From Clostridia bacterium (GTDB lineage Bacteria > Bacillota > Clostridia > Oscillospirales > Acutalibacteraceae): a DNA stretch of 38,447 bases. How positions within the stretch are numbered: position 1 is the first letter of the stretch; every line of letters begins with the position of its first letter. Shown one piece after another: positions 1 through 8,098 of this stretch. The notes under the pieces were generated by a model. It was not told the DNA's origin and searched no databases. It saw only the letters and a list, made by a program, of their open reading frames with translations. Where the stretch lies: contig JAKSQQ010000007.1 in NCBI GenBank assembly GCA_024404015.1, positions 1-38,447 on the forward strand. The letters are read 5' to 3'. The position numbers and the translations under genes were made by a program.

Positions 1-3
1 TAT

Positions 4-32
4 AACGGGCTTACCTTAAAGGTAAGCCCGTT
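4..32 (-). terminator. Probable terminator hairpin after the lipoprotein gene
   Basis: A perfect 12-bp inverted repeat (4-15 with 21-32) encloses a 5-base loop, 18 bases past the stop codon of the minus-strand lipoprotein gene. The downstream U-tract, if present, lies outside the window, so the direction of termination is inferred from the neighbouring gene only. Confidence 0.65.
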
Positions 33-50
33 AACTGTTCACTTCTTCTG

Positions 51-665
51 TTATTGCTTCGCGCCATTCCATTCGGCGATGTAGATTTCCTCTATTTTCA
101 TCTGATAGGGATAAACGTTCATATCCAGATTATCGTTGATATAGCGTATCGTTACCACGTCACCCACATGAAATTCCATCTTATTACTGCCGTCAACATT
201 GCCGTAATCGCAGGTGTAAAGGCCTTCCTTAAGTTCCCCTGCAGTCAGACTGTAACGGGTAAGCACAAGCTTTGTACCCGATATTTCTTTTATCATGAAG
301 GCATCGTTACAGATTGTACCCGTATAGGTTCTGGGGGCGGTGGGCTTTTTGGGGTCGTGAACGATAGACGTTGTTCCTGCGGGCTTTGTCGTGGTGCTGT
401 AGGGGACGGAAATTTTGGGAACGGCAGCTTCGGTTTCGGTCACGGACGAGGTTTCCGTTTTGTCTTCAACGGGATCAATGTCAATTTCCGTTGAAGGGGC
501 TTTCTCGGTCGTCGTTTTTTCTTCCGTTACTTCGGGCTGAATTTCCGCAAGTTCCGTTTCGTTTTTGCCTGCAGCCGTGTCAGCCGATGATTTTTCTGCG
601 TTGCCGCAGGCGGTAAAGCAGACTGATGCAAGTAAAATCATTGTAAGTATTACTATTCTTTTCAT
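51..665 (-). CDS. Putative lipoprotein of unknown function
   Basis: This encodes a 204-residue exported protein. It begins with a short basic-hydrophobic signal peptide ending in the lipobox-like FTA-C, so Cys20 is probably lipidated and the protein anchored outside the cell membrane. Residues 21-105 form a low-complexity linker rich in Thr, Glu, Ser and Lys. The C-terminal 95 residues (about 110-204) look like a compact beta-rich domain. I do not recognise the family. The ATG at 665 is preceded by a good GGAGG site 7-8 bases upstream. The gene stands alone between the mnmE terminator and its own hairpin, so it should have its own promoter in the 75-base gap upstream. Lipoprotein status is fairly secure; function is unknown. 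Confidence 0.75.
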   Translation of the reverse strand: MKRIVILTMILLASVCFTACGNAEKSSADTAAGKNETELAEIQPEVTEEKTTTEKAPSTEIDIDPVEDKTETSSVTETEAAVPKISVPYSTTTKPAGTTSIVHDPKKPTAPRTYTGTICNDAFMIKEISGTKLVLTRYSLTAGELKEGLYTCDYGNVDGSNKMEFHVGDVVTIRYINDNLDMNVYPYQMKIEEIYIAEWNGAKQ

Positions 666-678
666 AAAAATACCTCCA

Positions 679-706
679 AAGCGTATTTACCTTATTAAGC
701 GTATTT
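679..706. repeat. 10-bp direct repeat upstream of the lipoprotein gene
   Basis: AAGCGTATTT occurs at 679-688 and again at 697-706, a period of 18 bases, just inside the short promoter region of the lipoprotein gene. A weak minus-strand promoter-like pair (TTGTAA at 719-724, CTTAAT at 694-699, 19-base spacer) overlaps one copy. It could be a tandem operator or chance. Confidence 0.35.
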
Positions 707-734
707 TTTCTCCGTTGGTTACAAATATTGGATA

Positions 735-773
735 AAAAACTATAAAAAGCGGAGAAAAATTCGTCTCCGCTTT
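735..773 (-). terminator. Rho-independent terminator after mnmE
   Basis: A 10-bp perfect stem (746-755 with 764-773, loop 756-763) is followed on the minus strand by a run of six U residues within about 6 bases. It lies 11 bases past the mnmE stop and closes the long mre-minD-mnmE unit. Confidence 0.85.
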
Positions 774-784
774 CGTTATTTGTT

Positions 785-2152
785 TTATTTGCCGACACAA
801 AAACGGGAGAATACCTCGTCTACTACTGCGGTGCGGGCCTTTTTGCCCGTCAGCTCAAGCAAGGCATCAACCGCACAGTCGGCACAGACGTTGACCGCAT
901 CAAGAGTAACTCCCGATTCAAGGGCTGTCAAACATTCCGAAAGATGCCCGACTGCTCTGATACAGCAATTTCTCTGTCTTTCTCCTGTCAGGCAGGCGGC
1001 GGCAGGGTCAAATTCATCCGTCATGAGAATTTCGGAAAGAGCCCTTTCAAGCTCCCGGACCCCTTCACCCGTAAGGGCGGAAATTTCAACCACCCTGTCA
1101 AAGTCCTTCTCTATAACCCCTCTGTCCGCAAGACGGGGCAGGTCCGCTTTGTTGAGCAGGGCGATTTTTTTCTTTTCACGGCACTGTTCAATGATTGTGC
1201 TGTCTTCAGCGGAAAGCGGTGAGCTTCCGTCAAACACGGCAAGCACAAGCTCCGCTCTGTCAAGGCGCTTCCTTGCAAGGTCAACGCCGATATTTTCAAC
1301 CACATTTTCCGTATCGTGAATACCTGCGGTATCGGCAATTTTCAGCACGATGTCACCGATGGTGATTTTTTCTTCAACAACGTCACGGGTTGTACCTGCA
1401 ATATCCGTAACGATACTGCGCTGATATCCCGAAAGAAGATTCATGACCGTGGATTTGCCTACATTGGGCTTGCCAACGATAACCGCATCAACACCTTCGG
1501 TAACTGCTTTTCCGCAGTCATAACGTCTGATAATATCTTCAAGCTCTGCCTTGACCGAGGAGAAAACCTCTGTCATTTCGGATGTTTCCGTCTCTTCTAT
1601 ATCCTCGTCGGGGTAGTCAACCCAGGCGGCGAGAGATGCGCAGACACCGATTATTCTGTCACAGCAGGCGTTGATTTTTTTGCTTAAATTACCTTCAAGG
1701 GTATTGAGGGCTGCGGCGGCTGCCTGCTTGCCGGAGGCACTGATGAGTGCCATGACACTTTCGCTGCCCGCCAGATCCATTTTACCGTTGAGGAAAGCTC
1801 TTTTTGTAAATTCACCGGGGCCTGCCGGCTCTGCACCTGCCTCAATTACGGCACGCAGAATCTGCTTTGTGACAAAAAGACCGCCGTGACAGTTTATCTC
1901 CGCAACATCCTCACCGGTATAGCTGTGGGGGGCGCGGAAAACAAGACAAACCGCCTCGTCAATCTTTTCATTATTATATATTACGTCACCGAAGTGGGCT
2001 CTGTAACCCTTGCTGTCCGTAATTTTTGAACCGTCAACGGCACGGAACACACGGTCGGTTATCTGCAGAGCTTCGGGACCGGATATTCTGATTATTCCTA
2101 TGCCGCCGGGTGCATTGGGAGTGGCAATGGCGGCCACTGTTTTTTCATTCAT
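785..2152 (-). CDS. mnmE: tRNA modification GTPase MnmE
   Basis: MnmE works with MnmG to place the (carboxymethyl)aminomethyl group on U34 of certain tRNAs, in the cytoplasm. At 455 residues it is full length. The N-terminal tetrahydrofolate-binding domain (about 1-120) is followed by a helical domain that carries an inserted G domain: G1 GKPNVGKS near 227-234, TTRD at 254-257, DTAG at 274-277 and NKAD near 337. The C-terminus is FCVGK, matching the family's essential C-[ILV]-G-K motif. The ATG at 2152 is 15 bases from the minD stop, with a GGGGA site about 9 bases upstream. In many Bacillota mnmE sits near the origin with mnmG, rsmG, jag and yidC. Here it ends the cell-shape operon, an unusual setting. 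Identification is secure. Confidence 0.97.
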   Translation of the reverse strand: MNEKTVAAIATPNAPGGIGIIRISGPEALQITDRVFRAVDGSKITDSKGYRAHFGDVIYNNEKIDEAVCLVFRAPHSYTGEDVAEINCHGGLFVTKQILRAVIEAGAEPAGPGEFTKRAFLNGKMDLAGSESVMALISASGKQAAAAALNTLEGNLSKKINACCDRIIGVCASLAAWVDYPDEDIEETETSEMTEVFSSVKAELEDIIRRYDCGKAVTEGVDAVIVGKPNVGKSTVMNLLSGYQRSIVTDIAGTTRDVVEEKITIGDIVLKIADTAGIHDTENVVENIGVDLARKRLDRAELVLAVFDGSSPLSAEDSTIIEQCREKKKIALLNKADLPRLADRGVIEKDFDRVVEISALTGEGVRELERALSEILMTDEFDPAAACLTGERQRNCCIRAVGHLSECLTALESGVTLDAVNVCADCAVDALLELTGKKARTAVVDEVFSRFCVGK

Positions 2153-2167
2153 ATATATTATTCCCCA

Positions 2168-2890
2168 TTATTCACAGACAAGGTCAACTTTTTCTCCTTC
2201 AAAGCGGGCAGCTATGCGATAGAACGCCTGTTGAGAGGGTGAAAATTCTCCCGGTTTTATGCCCGTAACGGAAGCAAAGGCAAGGATTCTGTCAACGGGG
2301 ATTACGCCCAGCAGACCGGTTGCGGTGGCATCGATACATTCGTCAAGGTTAAGCAGACGCTTTTTGGTGACGGGCTTTACCTCAAACATATTTACCACAA
2401 GGGAAAAATCCGTTATGCCCAGCTTTTCCGCCTGATCTATTGCAAGGGAACAGCTTCTGACACATATATTGTCGGGTGTGGTGACGGCAATGACCTTCTT
2501 TGCGCATTTAACCGCCAACTCAAATCCCTTGCCTACCCCTGCAGGAGCATCAAGGAAAATATAGTCATATTTGGGAGCCACCTCTCTGATGAAGCTGCTC
2601 AAAGCTTCAGCCGTGAAGGCATCGTCATCCGTAAGGGGAGCGGCGGCAAAGTCAACGGAGCAGTCGATTATTACTCTCTGTGCCTCGCATCTGCCGAGAA
2701 TGGCATCGCCCCAGTCAAAGACCACCTGTTCGTCACAGCCCAGAAGCAAATCAAGGGAACGCAGACCGATATCGCAGTCAATGGCAAGCACTCTCTTCCC
2801 TCGGGCAGAGAGCTCTTTTGATATGCCGGCAGTGAAAGTGGATTTTCCCACTCCGCCTTTACCGGATATTATCGCCGTTATCTGAGCCAT
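2168..2890 (-). CDS. minD: MinD-like division-site ATPase lacking the membrane-targeting tail
   Basis: This is a 240-residue ParA/MinD-family ATPase. The deviant Walker A motif GKGGVGKST sits at residues 10-18 with both signature lysines (K11, K16). The switch region (AIDCDIGLRSLDLLLGCD, about 37-54) and the DAPAG Walker B segment match MinD rather than plasmid ParA. Family members continue past the GE-x-x-P region into a basic amphipathic membrane-binding helix, such as the KGFLKRLF type of E. coli. Here the protein stops at about that point (GEKVDLVCE), and only 15 bases separate the stop from mnmE. No minC or minE is present in the operon. It follows PBP2 by 25 bases with an AAGGAA site upstream. 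It may be a MinD that uses another partner for location, or a MinD-derived ATPase with another role. Confidence 0.85.
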   Translation of the reverse strand: MAQITAIISGKGGVGKSTFTAGISKELSARGKRVLAIDCDIGLRSLDLLLGCDEQVVFDWGDAILGRCEAQRVIIDCSVDFAAAPLTDDDAFTAEALSSFIREVAPKYDYIFLDAPAGVGKGFELAVKCAKKVIAVTTPDNICVRSCSLAIDQAEKLGITDFSLVVNMFEVKPVTKKRLLNLDECIDATATGLLGVIPVDRILAFASVTGIKPGEFSPSQQAFYRIAARFEGEKVDLVCE

Positions 2891-2915
2891 AAGCGATTCC
2901 TTTCTTGATTACAGG

Positions 2916-4967
2916 TTAAGGTATAAGTTCCTGAGAGGGTTGGATTTTATCGGCTGATTCGCGCATACCGCAATAATATTCAACGATATCCGCCACAACC
3001 GTGGCAAGGTATTTACCCGAAATAAGACCTTCGCCTACTACGGCTATTGCGATTTCGGGATTTTCGTAGGGAGCGAATGCAATAAGGAATCCGTTGTTGA
3101 TTTTATAGGAAATGCCGTTTACCCGTCTGATTTCCTGGCTTGTACCTGTTTTACAGGCAACCTGCACGGGCAGACCGAGAAAATAGGGTGCGCAGTAGCC
3201 GGTGGTACCTACCTCAAGCATACCTTCCTTAACGAGGTTAATGGCTTTTTGGGAGATACCCGTTTCGCAGACCACCTCGGTTTTGGCTTCGTAGACGGTT
3301 TTACTGTAATCCGCACTCTTGACGCTTTTTATAAAGTGGCATTTATATCGTGTACCGCCGTTGGCGATGGTATTGACGTAATTTGCAAGCTGAATGGGAG
3401 TCCAGAGGTTACCTGCCTGACCGATGGCGGACTGAACAACGTAACCGGGAAGCCAGTCCTGACCTCTTGAGGCGCGGTACTCGGGACTGTCCAGAACACC
3501 TACCGCTTCGTTGAGCTCGCATCCGGTTTTTGCACCGAGGCCGAACATTTCACGGTATTCGTTCATTTTTTCAATGCCGAGAAGGTCACCTACCACCATG
3601 AAGAAGGTGTTGCAGGATTCATCAATGGCGTGAACAACGTCAACGTCGCTTCTGGCGTGTCCCTGCTCGCATTTGAATATCTGACCCAGATAGTTATAGG
3701 AGCCGTGACATTCAAAGGTGGTATCTTCGTCTATTATGCCCTCTTCAAGGGCGGCAATTGCAACCGAGGGCTTTGCGGTAGAGCCGCAAGCGTAGGTTGA
3801 CATAAGGGCTCTGTTCCATAAAGGTGAGCCGGATGCTTTGTTGAGGGCTTCAGCGTCCTCGGAATAAGAGGAAAGATCATAGGTAGGATAGGATGCGCAG
3901 GCGAGTACCGACGAATCCTTACAGCTGAGAACTACTGCCGCGCCCGCACTGGGAACGATGGCGCTGAATTTGGTGTTGTTTACTACACAGGCCTGAGCAA
4001 GTGAATCCTGAGTTACCTTCTGAAGACCTGAATTTATGGTGAGTACCACCGTGTTGCCCTGCTCGGGCTCCTGGGTTACCTCGGTGGTACGGTTGCCTTC
4101 GGAATCGGTGTAAATGGTTTTAACGCCGTCTTTGCCCTTGAGATATTCCTCTGCGGCAAGCTCAAGACCGCTTCTGCCGATGATATCATTCTGGGAATAG
4201 CCAAGCTCTTTCTTTTCGGCGTATTCCTCCGCGTTGATTACGCCCGTAAGACCCAGCAGATGGGGAGCGAGAGAGCCGTCGGTATAGCTTCTCTCAGGCA
4301 CTACTTCAACATCAACGCCCAGATAAAAGTCGCTGTTTTCCTTGATAAGAGCGATGATTTCGGCGGGTATATTTTCCGCAAAGGTGTAGGGAGCGGAGGG
4401 ACTGAAATATTTATGCTCCATTTCAAAGAATACGGATGAGATTTTCCTAACTTCTCTCTTGCCGTATTTCTGAAGGTCGTATTTTTCTATAAGCGCATTA
4501 AGGCAGTTTTCCGCCGTGGCGTAGTCATTCAGATTAAGATAGTCACGGCTGCGCAGAAGCTTGATAAGATAGTCACTGTCTGCTTTGTAGCTGATTTTTC
4601 CTTCTGCGTCAAATTCAAGGGGAAGATTGTCTATCCATTCCAGCTTGTTTGATTCAAGCAGACGTATGAGAGCAGAGACAATCCGGTTGCGATTTTGCTG
4701 GTCGCTTTTTGAGGGAAAATACGTTGCATCAAATACAATGGAATAGGACTGTTGGTTGTAGACAAGCTTTTTGCCGTTGCAGTCAACGATTTCGCCTCTT
4801 GCGGCGGTAATGGGGGCAGTTCTTTCGGAAACGTTGGATACTATGGCTTCATATTCCTTCTGCTCAAAAATCTGAAGCTTGACCAAATCTGCTCCGAGAA
4901 TACCGAAAAAGATGATAACAAGGCAGATGGATGCTATCTGTCTGCCTCTGGATAATTTAAGATGCAT
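2916..4967 (-). CDS. mrdA: Class B penicillin-binding protein 2, elongasome transpeptidase
   Basis: This 683-residue membrane-anchored D,D-transpeptidase should cross-link peptidoglycan during side-wall growth. One N-terminal transmembrane helix lies at about 11-29, followed by the pedestal/dimerisation region and then the transpeptidase domain. All three active-site motifs are present: S396-T-A-K399, S451-C-N453 and K606-T-G608. A fairly long insert (about 95-215) precedes the VVPERSY segment, as is common in Gram-positive PBP2. The ATG at 4967 has GGAGG 7 bases upstream. It follows mreD by 17 bases, which supports the elongation PBP2 rather than SpoVD or the division PBP. The usual SEDS partner gene rodA is not in this window. 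Confidence 0.93.
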   Translation of the reverse strand: MHLKLSRGRQIASICLVIIFFGILGADLVKLQIFEQKEYEAIVSNVSERTAPITAARGEIVDCNGKKLVYNQQSYSIVFDATYFPSKSDQQNRNRIVSALIRLLESNKLEWIDNLPLEFDAEGKISYKADSDYLIKLLRSRDYLNLNDYATAENCLNALIEKYDLQKYGKREVRKISSVFFEMEHKYFSPSAPYTFAENIPAEIIALIKENSDFYLGVDVEVVPERSYTDGSLAPHLLGLTGVINAEEYAEKKELGYSQNDIIGRSGLELAAEEYLKGKDGVKTIYTDSEGNRTTEVTQEPEQGNTVVLTINSGLQKVTQDSLAQACVVNNTKFSAIVPSAGAAVVLSCKDSSVLACASYPTYDLSSYSEDAEALNKASGSPLWNRALMSTYACGSTAKPSVAIAALEEGIIDEDTTFECHGSYNYLGQIFKCEQGHARSDVDVVHAIDESCNTFFMVVGDLLGIEKMNEYREMFGLGAKTGCELNEAVGVLDSPEYRASRGQDWLPGYVVQSAIGQAGNLWTPIQLANYVNTIANGGTRYKCHFIKSVKSADYSKTVYEAKTEVVCETGISQKAINLVKEGMLEVGTTGYCAPYFLGLPVQVACKTGTSQEIRRVNGISYKINNGFLIAFAPYENPEIAIAVVGEGLISGKYLATVVADIVEYYCGMRESADKIQPSQELIP

Positions 4968-4984
4968 TAACCTGCCTCCTTACT

Positions 4985-5533
4985 TTACAGAGCGAATGAG
5001 TTTTCTCTGTAATGATTTTCAATCCACCTGACAAAGAAGAAAATGAGAGGGGAAAGAATTATTGTGTAAAGGGATGAGACAAAATAGAATCTCATGAGTA
5101 TGAAAAAGGATTTGTCAAGTCCCGGTACAATGAAGTGGAATATCCAGTAGCCCAGGTTGTAAATCACCACGGAAACGGCGCTGAGAAGCAGATGGGTAAC
5201 AAAATTATTTCTCATGATAGTGTTAATGAGGGTACCGCAGGTGTAACCCGCCATGACGAGAAATACGGCATTAAAGCTGCCGCCGTCTGCGGTAATATCC
5301 CAGAGAGCTCCTGCAAACAGACCGAAGAGAATACCCGAAATATCCCTCTCATACATGGCGGTTGCCGTTACGAGAGGAATAAGAATCAGGGCCCGGGTGC
5401 CGAAAAACGTGGGAAACAGTCCGTCCGTATTCTGAACTACGGCAAAGACAAGTATCGCCAGGGCAAGCAGGAACCTGCGTATAAACAGCTTTTTCTTTGA
5501 AACCCGGTCAGACCGGATGGGTTGAATAGTCAT
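4985..5533 (-). CDS. mreD: Rod shape-determining protein MreD
   Basis: This small polytopic membrane protein of the elongasome has about 182 residues and several hydrophobic helices, a short basic N-terminus and charged cytoplasmic ends. Sequence alone is weak evidence for MreD, but the size, hydrophobic pattern and position between mreC and PBP2 fix the identity. I start it at the ATG at 5533, one base after the mreC stop (TGA-T-ATG), which suggests translational coupling. An upstream in-frame TTG at 5554 would overlap mreC by 20 bases and has no better ribosome binding site. Confidence 0.9.
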   Translation of the reverse strand: MTIQPIRSDRVSKKKLFIRRFLLALAILVFAVVQNTDGLFPTFFGTRALILIPLVTATAMYERDISGILFGLFAGALWDITADGGSFNAVFLVMAGYTCGTLINTIMRNNFVTHLLLSAVSVVIYNLGYWIFHFIVPGLDKSFFILMRFYFVSSLYTIILSPLIFFFVRWIENHYRENSFAL

Positions 5534-5534
5534 A

Positions 5535-6377
5535 TCAGTTTGTCTGTTCGTCAAATTCCGTGATAATGAAAACGTCCGTAATCTGGGAGAAATCTATGCC
5601 GGAGGTGATTACGGCCGTGGTGGATGTGTCGGTGGTTGAGTCTACGATATCCGTTACGGTACCGATAATAAGGTCGGGAGGGAATTTGCCTCCCACACCT
5701 GCGGTACATACCAGTGAGCCGATGTTGATTGCGGTGTTGGTGGGAAGACCGGGCATAATGCACTGTCCCTCACGGGAGTAAGTCACCGTTGTGGTGACGT
5801 AGCTTACCTCACGGGTACGGATTTCGTAGGCGCTGACGTTATTGCGGGGATTGAGAATGGTCATTACGGTGCATTGTGTGGGGGTGACACTGCTGACCAC
5901 GCCCACAAGGTATTTTCCGTAGATGACGGGGTCGTTGACCTTGATGCCCGAGACGGAGCCCTTATTGAGAGTAAAGGTGCTGAAGGTGTTTGCAGGGTCT
6001 CTGCCGATGATGGCGGCCTCCGCGAAGCTGTAATCGGTATGCTCCTCACGAAGCTCCAGGAATTCCTTGTAAAATTCATTCTGATGAACTACGTCCTCGT
6101 AGTCAACAAGCTGTTCCTTGAGCTCGTCTATTTCCTTTTCAAGGGCGGCAACCTTTTCCTTGTAGTAGGATGAACTTCTGAAGGAAACGGGAAGGCCTTT
6201 GAATTCGGAAATCACGGCACCTGCAAGCCTGTGAGCAGGGCCGAAAACAACGCTTGTAACCTTGTTGAGAGGGGATGAACCCGAACGGTCGGCAACGGCA
6301 AATACACTGCCCGCAAGAAGGGCAGCGATAATTATGCAAAACAGTTTGAAGCCGGTACTTTTGAAGAAGCGGGTCAT
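5535..6377 (-). CDS. mreC: Rod shape-determining protein MreC
   Basis: MreC links the MreB filament to the periplasmic-side synthases. The 280-residue product has one N-terminal transmembrane helix (about 8-26), then a coiled coil (about 60-100, rich in Glu, Lys and Leu heptads), then the beta-barrel core with typical GRDP, NKGS and DPVI-type segments. I start it at the ATG at 6377, which has GAGGAG 7 bases upstream and begins MTRFFKSTGFKLF. An open frame continues 28 codons further upstream into mreB, but that extension has no ribosome binding site and is unlike the family. It is 10 bases downstream of mreB. Confidence 0.95.
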   Translation of the reverse strand: MTRFFKSTGFKLFCIIIAALLAGSVFAVADRSGSSPLNKVTSVVFGPAHRLAGAVISEFKGLPVSFRSSSYYKEKVAALEKEIDELKEQLVDYEDVVHQNEFYKEFLELREEHTDYSFAEAAIIGRDPANTFSTFTLNKGSVSGIKVNDPVIYGKYLVGVVSSVTPTQCTVMTILNPRNNVSAYEIRTREVSYVTTTVTYSREGQCIMPGLPTNTAINIGSLVCTAGVGGKFPPDLIIGTVTDIVDSTTDTSTTAVITSGIDFSQITDVFIITEFDEQTN

Positions 6378-6387
6378 GTTTATCTCC

Positions 6388-7404
6388 TCAGATATATTTT
6401 TTTCCTGACGCTGAGCTGTTGGGTGTGCCTTCAAGGCATATTCCCGTACCCAGAGCAACACAGTCGAGAGGTCTCTGCGCTACGTAAACGGGGATTTTTG
6501 TTTCCTCGAAAATGAGCTTATCAAGACCCTTGATAAGAGCGCCGCCGCCCGTAAGCACGATGCCTCTGTCGATGATGTCGGAGGAAAGCTCGGGAGGAGT
6601 TCTCTCCAGAGTGCTTCTGATAAGGTCAAGAATCTGAGCGATGGGGTCAGCCATGGCCTCACGGATTTCCTCGCTGGTTACGTCAATATTCTTGGGCAGA
6701 CCATCCATAAGGTTTCTGCCCTTGATGTTCATTGTACCTTCGCCTTCGTATGGATAGGCGGAGCCGATTTTGATTTTGATGTCCTCTGCGGTACGGTTGC
6801 CTACAAGAAGATTGTATTTCTTTTTGATGTAGGATACGATTGCCTCGTCAAGAGCGCCGCCTGCTATACGGCAGGAATTGGCGGTAACCACACCGCCCAG
6901 AGATATTACGGCTACCTCGGAGGTGCCGCCGCCGATATCCACTACCATGCTGCCTACCGCTTCGCTTACGGGCATACCTGCGCCGATTGCCGCCGCCATG
7001 GGCTCCTCAATAAGGGAAACCGAGCCGGCACCCGCACTTTTTGCAGCATCGTGAACGGCTTTTCTTTCAACCTCGGTAACGCCCGAGGGAATGCAGATAA
7101 GCACTCTGATTCTGGTGAGAGGATTCTTCTTGATTGTACGCTTGATAAACGCCTCTATCATTTCGGCGGTAATGTCAAAATCTGCGATTACACCGTCCTT
7201 AAGGGGCGAAACGGCAACGATTGAGCCGGGAGTCCTGCCTATCATTTCCTTTGCCTCCGTGCCCACGGCAACTACCTTGGGTGGAGTGCTTTTCTGGTCA
7301 ACGGCAACGACCGAGGGCTCTCTGATTACGATACCCTTTCCTCTGACGTAAACGAGAGTGTTCGCGGTACCGAGGTCTATGCCTATATCCTGAGTCAGTA
7401 TCAT
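6388..7404 (-). CDS. mreB: Rod shape-determining actin homologue MreB
   Basis: MreB polymerises under the membrane and directs side-wall synthesis. The protein has 338 residues, a normal length. The actin-fold nucleotide motifs are clear: [13 protein letters not shown] at the N-terminus (phosphate 1), the [16 protein letters not shown] segment (phosphate 2, about 158-173), and the adenosine loop [12 protein letters not shown] near 285-296. The conserved [13 protein letters not shown] segment lies before phosphate 2. The ATG at 7404 has AAGGAG 9 bases upstream. It heads the mreBCD-PBP2-minD-mnmE run, but a lipoprotein gene ends only 11 bases before it, so it probably does not have a promoter of its own in the intergenic space. 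Confidence 0.98.
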   Translation of the reverse strand: MILTQDIGIDLGTANTLVYVRGKGIVIREPSVVAVDQKSTPPKVVAVGTEAKEMIGRTPGSIVAVSPLKDGVIADFDITAEMIEAFIKRTIKKNPLTRIRVLICIPSGVTEVERKAVHDAAKSAGAGSVSLIEEPMAAAIGAGMPVSEAVGSMVVDIGGGTSEVAVISLGGVVTANSCRIAGGALDEAIVSYIKKKYNLLVGNRTAEDIKIKIGSAYPYEGEGTMNIKGRNLMDGLPKNIDVTSEEIREAMADPIAQILDLIRSTLERTPPELSSDIIDRGIVLTGGGALIKGLDKLIFEETKIPVYVAQRPLDCVALGTGICLEGTPNSSASGKKYI

Positions 7405-7415
7405 TTTGCTTCTCC

Positions 7416-8075
7416 TTAGTTTGTAAACTCGATGGTGTTGAGAACGGCAACGATATTATCCATATTGTTTGTCAGATCCTCTGCGGATTCAATGTAAACG
7501 CGCAGGAGAACGCCGTCTTTCTCAATGTAGATATAACCCATGAAGCCCAGGGCGTTTTCGGGTACTTCGGGGATGAATACGCAAATGAACTGACGGTCCT
7601 TGCCGAGAACCTTTACCTTGCTTTCGGTAATCTTTGCATCGGGATATTTATTCTTGACCGTATTGAAGATGGACTTTGCGTTTGCGATTTCATTTGTCAT
7701 ATCCGCATCCTTCTTATACATAATGCGGATGTGATTGCCCTTGTCGTCAACAAGGTCTGCGTCGTTTGCCGAGTTTCTGTTTTCCCAGCCCTCGGGAATG
7801 GTGATGTTATAAAGGTCGTAATAAATCTTGTCACCGTAAACGATACCGAAATCGGCGTCGTGAATCTTAGTGACCTTCTTGCCTTCTATGTTGGTAACTA
7901 CCTCAATGTAGTCGCCGTTTTCGTTTGTTTCGGGAACGCCGCCCTTTTCGGTTTTGAGATTGTATGTTTCGCCGTTATTCTGCGTAACCTGCTCGGTGCC
8001 TCTGTATTTTTTACATCCTGCGAAGCAGCAGAGAATGATTGCAAGAATCATTAAAAGTGATATTGCTCTTTTCAT
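7416..8075 (-). CDS. Lipoprotein of unknown function, upstream of mreB
   Basis: The 219-residue product has a lipoprotein signal peptide (KR, then a hydrophobic stretch, then CFAG-C with Cys21 as likely lipid attachment site). A short polar linker follows, then a domain of about 150 residues that alternates beta strands and turns. The region from about 90 to 219 ([11 protein letters not shown], later RQFICVFIP and [17 protein letters not shown]) resembles small PsbP- or DcrB-like folds, but I cannot name a family. I chose the ATG at 8075 because AAAGGAGA lies 7 bases upstream and the signal peptide begins there; a start six codons earlier is weaker. It lies 23 bases after the FGGY kinase and 11 bases before mreB. 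Confidence 0.8.
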   Translation of the reverse strand: MKRAISLLMILAIILCCFAGCKKYRGTEQVTQNNGETYNLKTEKGGVPETNENGDYIEVVTNIEGKKVTKIHDADFGIVYGDKIYYDLYNITIPEGWENRNSANDADLVDDKGNHIRIMYKKDADMTNEIANAKSIFNTVKNKYPDAKITESKVKVLGKDRQFICVFIPEVPENALGFMGYIYIEKDGVLLRVYIESAEDLTNNMDNIVAVLNTIEFTN

Positions 8076-8098
8076 GGTAATTCTCCTTTGCAAAAGTA

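Noticed and set aside
2916-4967. SpoVD or division-specific PBP
   Set aside because: Its position directly after mreD and the absence of PASTA domains point to the elongation PBP2.
6378-6461. Longer start for MreC overlapping the mreB gene
   Set aside because: The extra 28 residues lack a ribosome binding site and family similarity, while the ATG at 6377 has GAGGAG at the right distance.
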